Source: Peptococcaceae bacterium UBA3933 (GTDB taxonomy: Bacteria; Bacillota; Peptococcia; Peptococcales; BICA1-8). From it: DNA of 7,052 bases. The notes below the pieces were generated by a model. It ran no database searches. It had not been told where the DNA came from and saw only the letters and a list, made by a program, of their open reading frames with translations. Positions 1 through 5,101 of the stretch are shown here, piece after piece. The translations under genes were made by a program, and so were the position numbers. How positions within the stretch are numbered: position 1 is the stretch's first letter; each line of letters opens with the position of its first letter. Location: assembly GCA_002385805.1 (NCBI GenBank), contig DGEF01000031.1, forward strand, positions 10,650-17,701. The letters are read 5' to 3'.

Positions 1-21
1 GAGGAACTTTTTCTTTTGCAC
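1..21 (-). CDS. Start of a fourth operon gene, cut by the left window edge
   Basis: Only seven codons are visible, reading MQKKKFL from a GTG at 21-19. The start is supported by a good Shine-Dalgarno, AAGGAGG on the minus strand at about 29-35, seven bases before the GTG. The basic N-terminus turning hydrophobic is what the beginning of a signal peptide or membrane anchor looks like, but seven residues cannot establish that. The gene lies 95 nt after the permease stop on the same strand, so it is probably the next member of the ABC operon. By analogy with YknXYZ/MacAB systems an adaptor protein is possible, but that is inference from context only. The product cannot be named from this window. 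Confidence 0.6.
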
Positions 22-46
22 CTTTTTGCCTCCTTAATAAATATTT

Positions 47-82
47 TTATTGTTGTTCCCAACAATTAAATCTAAAGCACAT
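47..82 (-). CDS. Possible 11-codon leader ORF between permease and next gene
   Basis: On the minus strand an ATG at 82-80 opens a tiny frame reading MCFRFNCWEQQ, with its TAA at 49-47. It is preceded by GGAGG (90-94) at the ideal spacing of seven bases. It lies between the permease stop (117) and the next gene's GTG (21). The last codons lie inside the perfect dyad at 49-66, so a ribosome translating it would cover that hairpin. This could be a leader peptide or coupling ORF. Short frames with RBS-like sequences also arise by chance, so confidence is low. Confidence 0.25.
   Translation of the reverse strand: MCFRFNCWEQQ
49..66. promoter_or_regulatory. Perfect 7-bp dyad upstream of the next operon gene
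   Basis: ATTGTTG (49-55), four-base loop, CAACAAT (60-66) is a perfect inverted repeat about 28 nt upstream of the GTG at 21. It is not followed by a T tract in either direction, so it is unlikely to be an intrinsic terminator. It may be an operator for a dimeric repressor or an mRNA hairpin that tunes expression of the downstream gene relative to the permease. No regulator family can be assigned from the sequence. Confidence 0.4.
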
Positions 83-116
83 ATGCCTGCCTCCGGCCAC
101 AATTTTTATAAGGGAA

Positions 117-1475
117 CTACTCATTGCGAATGGCTTTGATGGGGCTAAGTTTTACAGCTCTATTGGCAGGATAAACACCGGCTATTACTCCGATCAATAC
201 GGAAAAACCCAAAGCAAACAGAGCCAACCAGGGAGGGATTAAGGATATGGAATAGGCCACATCCCCGGCAGCCATGCCTTGATTAATAAAATCTGCGCTT
301 AAATGATTTATCAGTTTAGATATACTATAACTAAAGATTAAGCCGAATAGCCCTCCCAGAAAACCGATCAAACCCGCTTCTGTTAAAAACAACATCCTGA
401 TATCTAAAAAGGAAGCGCCAATAACTTTCATAATCCCGATTTCCCGGGTTCGTTCATAGATGGACATAATCATAGTGTTAATTATGCCTAAAGCAGCCAC
501 TAATAAGGTAATACCTCCGATTCCTCCCAGAATGGCCTGCATGGTTTTCGAAGTCTGCTCAATTCCTTCTAAAGCATCGGCCATAGAGTATGCCTGATAA
601 CCTCTTTCTCTTAACTCGTTGGCTATGGTTTTAGTAGCATTAACATCAGCCGTTCTTACCCAGATAAATTCATAATCATCTGGAGAGGGCCCTGATGATT
701 TTTTTCCGGAGGAAGGCTTAGTCTCTGTATTTCTCCCGCCTCCCATGGTAAAATCCCTGATTCTTTTAATCTCCTCAATAGGGGCAAAGGCCTGCCAGGA
801 TTTATCCCGATTTTTTTCACTTAAAATTCCTACCACCATAAAATTATATCTTTTGGTCTGACCGTTATAATTGTTTATTTCCAGGGTTACACGCTGGTTT
901 AGCATTTCCGATGTTTTGTTTTCTTGCGGCTCCATTCTGATCATGCGGCCTTGTCGGTACATTCTGTCCATCATTTCCATTTCGCGTCGATCCCGAAAAT
1001 TCATGCCCACTTCCGACCCGACCACTATATTAAACCGGTCTCCTTCCTCTAACAAACGACCTTGACCGATCTCAAACTCAAAATTGCTCATTTCCTTTTC
1101 ATCTAACCCTACCAGTTGAAGGTAGCCTTCTTTTTTTCCCCAGATGGCCCGCCCCCCTAGATTATAACCGGGGGAAACAGCCACAACTCCCGGAATGCTT
1201 TTTAATTCTTCCACAGCCGCATCGTTTAAAGGGTTGGCATCACCGATAGGATTACCTTCTGCATCCCACATCATTCCTGTATAAACTTCAATCTGGTTAA
1301 GACTGCCCCACTGTTCCAGGGTCTTTCGCTGGAAATCATTTAAGCCGATGCCAATGGAAATCATTACTACAATAGAGGTGGTACCGATCAGTACCCCTAG
1401 TACGGTTAGAAAGGTTCTGACTTTCCGCCGCCATAAGTTTTTATAAGCCATATTTATAAGATCAAGTTTAAACAT
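117..1475 (-). CDS. MacB/FtsX-family ABC transporter permease
   Basis: This 452-residue membrane protein has the MacB layout: TM1 at about 21-45, a large extracytoplasmic MacB_PCD-type domain (46-310), and an FtsX core with TM2 (313-340), TM3 (366-388) and TM4 (420-445). The cytoplasmic loop after TM2 carries the hallmark ERTREIGIMKVIGAS (341-355), and the C-terminus ends in the family's PANRAVKLSPIKAIR. It should pair as a dimer with the ATPase encoded upstream and work as a mechanotransmitter or exporter; the substrate is unknown. I chose the ATG at 1475: it has GGGGAA seven bases upstream and gives the same 8-nt overlap seen at the preceding junction. In-frame starts at 1490 and 1538 would add residues copied from the neighbouring gene's frame. 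The extracytoplasmic domain is odd in having a Met/Arg-rich stretch (158-191, eight Met) and a Gly/Ser/Pro linker (255-277). Gram-positive relatives include YknZ. Confidence 0.93.
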   Translation of the reverse strand: MFKLDLINMAYKNLWRRKVRTFLTVLGVLIGTTSIVVMISIGIGLNDFQRKTLEQWGSLNQIEVYTGMMWDAEGNPIGDANPLNDAAVEELKSIPGVVAVSPGYNLGGRAIWGKKEGYLQLVGLDEKEMSNFEFEIGQGRLLEEGDRFNIVVGSEVGMNFRDRREMEMMDRMYRQGRMIRMEPQENKTSEMLNQRVTLEINNYNGQTKRYNFMVVGILSEKNRDKSWQAFAPIEEIKRIRDFTMGGGRNTETKPSSGKKSSGPSPDDYEFIWVRTADVNATKTIANELRERGYQAYSMADALEGIEQTSKTMQAILGGIGGITLLVAALGIINTMIMSIYERTREIGIMKVIGASFLDIRMLFLTEAGLIGFLGGLFGLIFSYSISKLINHLSADFINQGMAAGDVAYSISLIPPWLALFALGFSVLIGVIAGVYPANRAVKLSPIKAIRNE

Positions 1476-3327
1476 CGAAAAATTCCCCATTCTCTTTGGC
1501 TTTTCGTTTGAGACGCCAAATAAAGACACCCTGGACAAGGATAATAATGAATAAGATTACATACTTCCAGTTGTTTTTTAATTTAGAGGCTAATCCACCT
1601 GCTCCATCAGGTCCCATGGGCATTCCCGGCTTTCCTTCTATCATGCCCGGCTGCCCATCAGGGCCCATTTCCATACCCGCAGGAAGTTCAGGAGCGCTTT
1701 GCACTTCAATAGTAAAAGGCTCTTCCACGCGAACTTCCTGGTTATTGTTATCTATGTAAGAAAAGACCAGCTTTCCTTCTAATACTCCTTCTTTTTCCGG
1801 AATAACCATGGCCTGGTAAAAGTCACTCATCCCCGTTTCCATATTCCCTATGTAGTAAATAGCGTTTTCCTTAGGAAAATCCCCTTCCAGGTTAACCATA
1901 AAGTTAGTTAAAGTTACTTTCCCTACATTAACAAATTCACTGGTAACAGGCACAAGCTCTCCCACCATGGCTACCGGGGGAACATCAACTGATAATACCT
2001 CAAATCTGCATTCTTGGGTAACGGGAATATTTACCCGCTCATTAACGGTTTTTTCAACACCGTTATCATACTCATAGGTTATATCAATGGGTACATTGTA
2101 AGTTTTAGCCTGGGCATTGGGGTCTACATATAAAGCAATATCCTTTTCCACAATTGTTTTTCCGGGAATCTTCTCAATATAAAAGGTGTTACTGCTGTCT
2201 ACCGGGGAAAAGACCGTATCCCCTTTTTGGTTATCCTCTAACTTAATATCAACTATGGAAACCTTAACATTATTAACATCTTTTTCATTGGTGTTTTCAA
2301 TGAATAATTTAAGAACCACCGTATTCCCAGCAAGGATTTTGTCTACCGATAAAGTATATTTATTAATAATCACCCAGGGGGTTTTGCCGGTAGCATCAGA
2401 ATCAGGAGAAGGTAAAGGAAGATTGATTATCTCTTCTTGAGTTTTTGTTTCAGAAGATCCAGAATAATCATAAGCGAATTTAAGCTTTACTTCATTTCCG
2501 TCCCGGAAATCTTCTGCCTCCAGTTTAAAAGAAACCATCCTCATGGTCTTGCCCTTAACATCATAAAGATGTTGTGTATTAGACAGATCCAGAACCTTAA
2601 AGTTATTCTTTCCTTCACCAAGACTTCCTTCTAAAGAAACCCTCACATTACGGGCACTGGTCTTACTGATGTTTTCAAAGAAAAAGGTAGCGGTAAAAGG
2701 TTCATCCAAATCCGGCTCTTCCGGAGCAAATTTTACCGATTTCACCACGAAATAAGGAGAGGTTAAAGTATATTTAGGGTTAAGGGTAATATTAGTACTT
2801 GTTTCTAAATATTTATCCCCTAAATGAGCATTTTGGCATTTCAAAATCACTTTAATTTTATAACCGTTTTCCCTTTCCGGTGCATTTTCGTCAACTTTCA
2901 TTTTTATATTAAAGGAACGAACTTCACCGCTGGCTATTTCTACCACATTTGGATCAAAAACATTATTAGGATCATCTTTAGAAGCAGAATTTACTACATG
3001 AAAGTTAGGCAAAGGATTAGATACCTGATTTACTTCCTCAAACTCAAATTTAGGATAAAAAGCCGTCCCGCTGCCCATATTTCTAACAACAACGTGAATA
3101 TTAAATTCATCACCGACAGCCACTTCCTCATCAACTTCAATATCCTGGATTACCAGTAAAGGTTCATACCCTGTATTGATTATCTTAGTTGTTTCTTGTT
3201 GTTTTTCCTGGTTTTTTTCTTCAACATTTTCATTATTTACTGAATTTTCTTCAGCACCTAATACAGGTAAAGCAATACTTAATAATAAGACCAATATTAA
3301 TACTATGCTACTTATTTTTTTACCCAT
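1468..3327 (-). CDS. Secreted, membrane-anchored protein with CARDB-like repeats (COG1361-like)
   Basis: The 619-residue protein starts with a signal peptide (KK, then a hydrophobic stretch to about residue 22, likely cleaved near VLGA at 24) and ends with a TM helix (588-605) followed by basic RLKRKAK. The bulk should therefore be outside the cell, anchored at its C-terminus. Between lies an acidic/Gln-rich linker (25-48) and about four beta-rich units starting near 55, 190, 318 and 440. Each has the CARDB/NEW3-like pattern: hydrophobic strand, 'V-x-x-G-D/N', then V-x-V/F-x-N-x-G/N. A Gly/Pro/Met linker (547-578) with repeated MGPDG joins the last unit to the TM. The ATG at 3327 has AAAGGAGG upstream and overlaps the ATPase stop by 8 nt; the permease overlaps its own stop by 8 nt. 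Sandwiched between ATPase and permease genes, it is probably a structural partner of the transporter, perhaps replacing or assisting an adaptor. The exact function is unknown. Confidence 0.85.
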   Translation of the reverse strand: MGKKISSIVLILVLLLSIALPVLGAEENSVNNENVEEKNQEKQQETTKIINTGYEPLLVIQDIEVDEEVAVGDEFNIHVVVRNMGSGTAFYPKFEFEEVNQVSNPLPNFHVVNSASKDDPNNVFDPNVVEIASGEVRSFNIKMKVDENAPERENGYKIKVILKCQNAHLGDKYLETSTNITLNPKYTLTSPYFVVKSVKFAPEEPDLDEPFTATFFFENISKTSARNVRVSLEGSLGEGKNNFKVLDLSNTQHLYDVKGKTMRMVSFKLEAEDFRDGNEVKLKFAYDYSGSSETKTQEEIINLPLPSPDSDATGKTPWVIINKYTLSVDKILAGNTVVLKLFIENTNEKDVNNVKVSIVDIKLEDNQKGDTVFSPVDSSNTFYIEKIPGKTIVEKDIALYVDPNAQAKTYNVPIDITYEYDNGVEKTVNERVNIPVTQECRFEVLSVDVPPVAMVGELVPVTSEFVNVGKVTLTNFMVNLEGDFPKENAIYYIGNMETGMSDFYQAMVIPEKEGVLEGKLVFSYIDNNNQEVRVEEPFTIEVQSAPELPAGMEMGPDGQPGMIEGKPGMPMGPDGAGGLASKLKNNWKYVILFIIILVQGVFIWRLKRKAKENGEFFDV

Positions 3328-4030
3328 TAACTTGGACTCCTCCTTTTACTATTTCTTCTTTAATAATCATGCCATCCACCATGTGGATGACCCGGTCTGC
3401 ATATTGGGCTACTTCCAAGTCATGGGTAACCATAACTAAGGTTTGGCCCTTTTCTTTAATAGCTTTTGTCAATAATTCCATAATCTCTATGGTTGTTTTG
3501 GTATCCAGATTACCGGTAGGTTCATCAGCAAATAAAATTTTAGGGTTGTTAATTAATGCCCGAGCAATACTCACCCGTTGCTGTTGACCGCCACTCATTT
3601 GATTGGGCTTGTTTCGCATCCTTTCCTCTAAGCCTAACAATTTTAAAAGCTCTTTTCCCCGCTTAGTCCTTTCTCTTTTACCCACCCCCTGTAAGATTAA
3701 AGGCAAAACCGTATTTTCTAAGGCCGTTAAAGACGGCAACAGATTGTAAGATTGGAAAATAAAACCCATATGCTTACGCCGAAAGGTAGCCATATCCTTT
3801 TCTTTAACCTTATTAATTAAAACATTATTAATCCAGATTTCACCTTTTGTGGGTCTTTCCAAACCGGACATCATGTGTAGCAGGGTAGATTTACCGCTGC
3901 CGGAAGTTCCCACAATGGCTAAAAACTCTCCTTTTTCAATTTTTAAATTAACTTTATTTAATGCAGTAATAATTTCTGAGCCCACCCGGTATTTTTTTAC
4001 CAAATCTTTAACTTCAATTATTGGTGCCAT
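3320..4030 (-). CDS. ABC transporter ATP-binding protein, LolD/MacB (YknY) type
   Basis: A complete 236-residue nucleotide-binding subunit. Visible motifs are Walker A GTSGSGKST (41-49), Q-loop glutamine 93, signature MSGGQ (145-149) followed by QQR, Walker B ILFADE (165-170, catalytic Glu170), D-loop NLD (174-176) and H-loop His203. The phrase FADEPTGNLD is typical of the LolD/MacB/FtsE-type branch that serves FtsX-like permeases. The length is normal for a stand-alone subunit. The ATG at 4030 has GGAGG six bases upstream, and it is the first gene of the operon. The protein acts at the inner face of the membrane, hydrolysing ATP to drive the permease encoded two genes downstream. The gene between them encodes a CARDB protein instead of the usual adaptor, so the substrate cannot be inferred from the ATPase alone. 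Confidence 0.95.
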   Translation of the reverse strand: MAPIIEVKDLVKKYRVGSEIITALNKVNLKIEKGEFLAIVGTSGSGKSTLLHMMSGLERPTKGEIWINNVLINKVKEKDMATFRRKHMGFIFQSYNLLPSLTALENTVLPLILQGVGKRERTKRGKELLKLLGLEERMRNKPNQMSGGQQQRVSIARALINNPKILFADEPTGNLDTKTTIEIMELLTKAIKEKGQTLVMVTHDLEVAQYADRVIHMVDGMIIKEEIVKGGVQVNG

Positions 4031-4054
4031 AAAAAGCCTCCATTCATACTTATC

Positions 4055-4065
4055 CTAATCATTAG
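4055..4065. repeat. Short perfect palindrome in the ABC operon leader
   Basis: CTAAT-C-ATTAG is a perfect dyad with 5-bp arms, located between the probable transcription start (about 4089) and the ATPase ATG at 4030. Its position downstream of the promoter fits a roadblock-type operator. AT-rich dyads this short are common by chance, so this is a weak call. Confidence 0.2.
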
Positions 4066-4095
4066 ACGTGTAGAATTTGGATAATGTTCCAGGTA

Positions 4096-4104
4096 ATTGT
4101 ACCA
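4096..4104 (-). promoter_or_regulatory. Extended -10 promoter for the ABC-CARDB operon
   Basis: The minus strand reads TGG-TACAAT: a TGn extended element followed by a hexamer matching TATAAT at five of six positions. No convincing -35 lies 16-18 bp upstream, which is tolerated by extended -10 promoters of the housekeeping sigma factor. Transcription would begin near 4089, leaving a leader of roughly 58 nt before the ATG at 4030. The position in the divergent gap supports it. Confidence 0.5.
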
Positions 4105-4163
4105 TATTTTCGCCCTTACTTATTAAATTCCCTGTTTAAAGTTAACTGGATATTTTATACAGT

Positions 4164-4192
4164 CACTCCTGAGACCACTCTTACATATGCTA
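4164..4192 (+). promoter_or_regulatory. Sigma-K-like promoter upstream of the L,D-transpeptidase
   Basis: CATATGCTA (4184-4192) fits the sigma-K -10 consensus CATAnnnTA exactly, and an AC (4165-4166) sits 17 bp upstream where the short -35 (mACm) is expected. The start would fall near 4200, just before the RBS at 4209-4217. No good sigma-A promoter overlaps it. The consensus is short and degenerate, so chance is possible. Bacillus YkuD, a spore L,D-transpeptidase, is known as a late-sporulation product, which makes the match plausible. Confidence 0.35.
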
Positions 4193-4208
4193 TTAAGGCA
4201 ATCTCTCC

Positions 4209-4217
4209 AGGAGGTGA
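4209..4217 (+). promoter_or_regulatory. Strong RBS that fixes the L,D-transpeptidase start
   Basis: AGGAGGTGA is a near-perfect complement to the 16S rRNA 3' end, with seven bases between GGAGG and the ATG at 4222. An in-frame ATG at 4084 has no RBS and would add 46 residues that do not belong to the YkuD fold, so the start at 4222 is preferred. Confidence 0.85.
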
Positions 4218-4221
4218 AAGT

Positions 4222-4791
4222 ATGTTTAGATTGGCCAGGAGCGTACATATAGAAATTGATCTGTTACGGCGGGAACTGGATTTTTACCAAGGCCAAATTC
4301 TCGTACGTACTTACCCGGTAGCCATTGGCAAACCTTCTACTCCCAGTCCTATTGGTGAATGGAGTATAATTAACAAAAAAATCCTCAACTATGAAAGTGT
4401 TTTTGGTAGTCGTTGGATGGGCCTAAGTAATCCCGGTTATGGCATCCATGGTACAAATAATCCCAGTTCTATCGGTAAAGCGGTATCCAATGGCTGTATC
4501 CGCATGTATAACCACCATGTGGAAGAATTGTTCAGTCAAGTCAGTATCGGCACAAAAGTAATAATTTATAAGGGAACTAATCCAAATAAAACTTACTATG
4601 AAGAAACCGACCAACCGGTTAAACCCATACCTGTTCCAACTAAGGGCAATACTTATATCATAAAACCCGGTGATACATTATGGAGCATCTCCCAAAAACT
4701 TAATATCCCTCTAAATGAATTAATCAAAGCCAATCCCTACCTGAATCCAAACAACCTGCAAGTCGGCCAAGTAATTAATCTGCCAGGATGA
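4222..4791 (+). CDS. L,D-transpeptidase (YkuD domain) with C-terminal LysM
   Basis: This 189-residue protein opens directly into the YkuD catalytic domain (about 8-117): an IEIDL-type first strand, YPVAIGKPSTPSPIG (31-45), then the active-site block with HGTNNP (76-81, His76) and SNGCIRM (89-95, catalytic Cys92, Arg94). After a Pro-rich linker (132-139) comes one LysM domain (143-188) with YIIKPGDTLWSIS, which binds peptidoglycan glycan chains. The enzyme should make or remodel 3-3 cross-links in peptidoglycan. There is no signal peptide. That also holds for Bacillus YkuD, where LysM is N-terminal, and fits a protein working in or around the spore, or exported another way. The gene is divergent from the ABC operon. 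The SigK-like promoter and a strong RBS precede it; a small lysine-rich protein gene follows 81 nt later. Spore-cortex or cell-wall role is inference; the enzyme class is firm. Confidence 0.93.
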   Translation: MFRLARSVHIEIDLLRRELDFYQGQILVRTYPVAIGKPSTPSPIGEWSIINKKILNYESVFGSRWMGLSNPGYGIHGTNNPSSIGKAVSNGCIRMYNHHVEELFSQVSIGTKVIIYKGTNPNKTYYEETDQPVKPIPVPTKGNTYIIKPGDTLWSISQKLNIPLNELIKANPYLNPNNLQVGQVINLPG

Positions 4792-4807
4792 TTTACAGAT
4801 ATTACCA

Positions 4808-4836
4808 GTATAAAATTACAATTCTTTATCATAATA
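4808..4836 (+). promoter_or_regulatory. Sigma-G-like promoter for the 39-aa gene
   Basis: GTATA (4808-4812), a 17-bp spacer, and CATAATA (4830-4836) match the forespore sigma-G pattern (GnATR, about 17-18 bp, CATnnTA). Transcription would start near 4843, with the RBS AGAAGGAG at 4855-4862. Read as sigma-A, CATAAT is a fair -10 but the -35 position (AGTATA) is poor. It lies wholly in the 81-nt gap after the transpeptidase stop, so the small gene probably has its own start in addition to any read-through. Confidence 0.4.
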
Positions 4837-4872
4837 GAGATGTACACTATATTTAGAAGGAGTAAGAGATTC

Positions 4873-4992
4873 ATGGCTAAAGAAAAAAATACCCCTAATG
4901 ACCCTATGGGCGAACTAGACCCTGTTGACACAGAAAAAGGCATTGGCAAAGCAGAGAAAAAAGCCAAAAAAAATAAGCAGAAACGCAAGTAA
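4873..4992 (+). CDS. Small lysine-rich hydrophilic protein, 39 aa, unknown function
   Basis: A 40-codon frame from ATG 4873 to TAA 4992 encodes 39 residues. The N-terminal half is polar and acidic (TPNDPMGELDPVDTEKG, residues 7-23) and the C-terminal half is strongly basic, ending in KKAKKNKQKRK (29-39). It has no Cys, no aromatic residue and no membrane segment, so it is probably disordered and may bind nucleic acid or another polyanion. Real-gene evidence: AGAAGGAG about ten bases upstream, its own promoter-like element (4808-4836), and a strong terminator beginning just after the stop. I do not recognise the family. Size, composition and the SigG-like promoter recall minor small acid-soluble spore proteins, but I see no diagnostic SASP motif, so that is only a hypothesis. 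It may share transcripts with the upstream L,D-transpeptidase. Confidence 0.7.
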   Translation: MAKEKNTPNDPMGELDPVDTEKGIGKAEKKAKKNKQKRK

Positions 4993-4993
4993 G

Positions 4994-5026
4994 AAAAAAA
5001 CCTGCCTGTTTCAGGCGGGTTTTTTT
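4994..5026. terminator. Bidirectional intrinsic terminator
   Basis: CCTGCCTG (5001-5008), a TTT loop and CAGGCGGG (5012-5019) form a stem with one G-T wobble. It is flanked by A7 (4994-5000) and T7 (5020-5026), which can extend the stem. The T run after the stem terminates plus-strand transcripts of the 39-aa gene. The A run gives an equivalent T run on the minus strand, so it can also stop transcription from the other side. It insulates the transpeptidase/small-protein unit from the DUF401 gene. Confidence 0.92.
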
Positions 5027-5036
5027 CCTTAAAACA

Positions 5037-5061
5037 TTAATATCTATGCTTAATATCTATG
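5037..5061 (+). repeat. 12-bp tandem direct repeat at the DUF401 promoter
   Basis: TTAATATCTATG occurs at 5037-5048 and again at 5050-5061, identical and 13 bp apart. A third partial copy (TATCTAT) lies at 5074-5080, around the expected transcription start. The second copy runs into the TGG of the extended -10. Identical repeats at this place look like binding sites for a regulator of the downstream gene, though a chance duplication in AT-rich DNA cannot be excluded. Confidence 0.5.
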
Positions 5062-5068
5062 GTAAAAT
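5060..5068 (+). promoter_or_regulatory. Extended -10 promoter for the DUF401 gene
   Basis: TGG-TAAAAT is a TGn extended -10 with five of six bases matching TATAAT. It has no clear -35 at 17 bp. The start would be near 5075, about 27 nt before the ATG at 5102. It is the first promoter-like element after the terminator at 4994-5026, and the direct repeat overlaps it. Confidence 0.5.
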
Positions 5069-5101
5069 ACAAGTATCTATTTTTACCACTGAGGTGACAG
5101 A

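Noticed and set aside
49..66. Dyad as a terminator for the ABC operon
   Set aside because: No T tract follows it on the minus strand, and a gene with a good RBS starts directly downstream.
1476..1538. Longer permease starts at 1490 or 1538
   Set aside because: The extra residues come from DNA coding the C-terminus of the CARDB protein; 1475 gives an upstream GGGGAA and the same 8-nt overlap as the other junction.
3240..3327. CARDB protein as a lipoprotein
   Set aside because: No Cys near the signal-peptide cleavage region; the C-terminal TM explains anchoring instead.
2186..3587. Plus-strand open frames opposite the CARDB and ATPase genes
   Set aside because: They are antisense to well-supported genes, have no RBS or recognisable domain, and read as low-complexity hydrophobic or aromatic sequence.
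4084..4221. N-terminal extension of the L,D-transpeptidase from an ATG at 4084
   Set aside because: No RBS before 4084, a near-perfect RBS before 4222, and the YkuD fold begins right after 4222.
4807..4835. Sigma-A promoter for the 39-aa gene
   Set aside because: CATAAT is acceptable as -10, but the hexamer at the -35 position (AGTATA) matches TTGACA poorly; the sigma-G pattern fits better.
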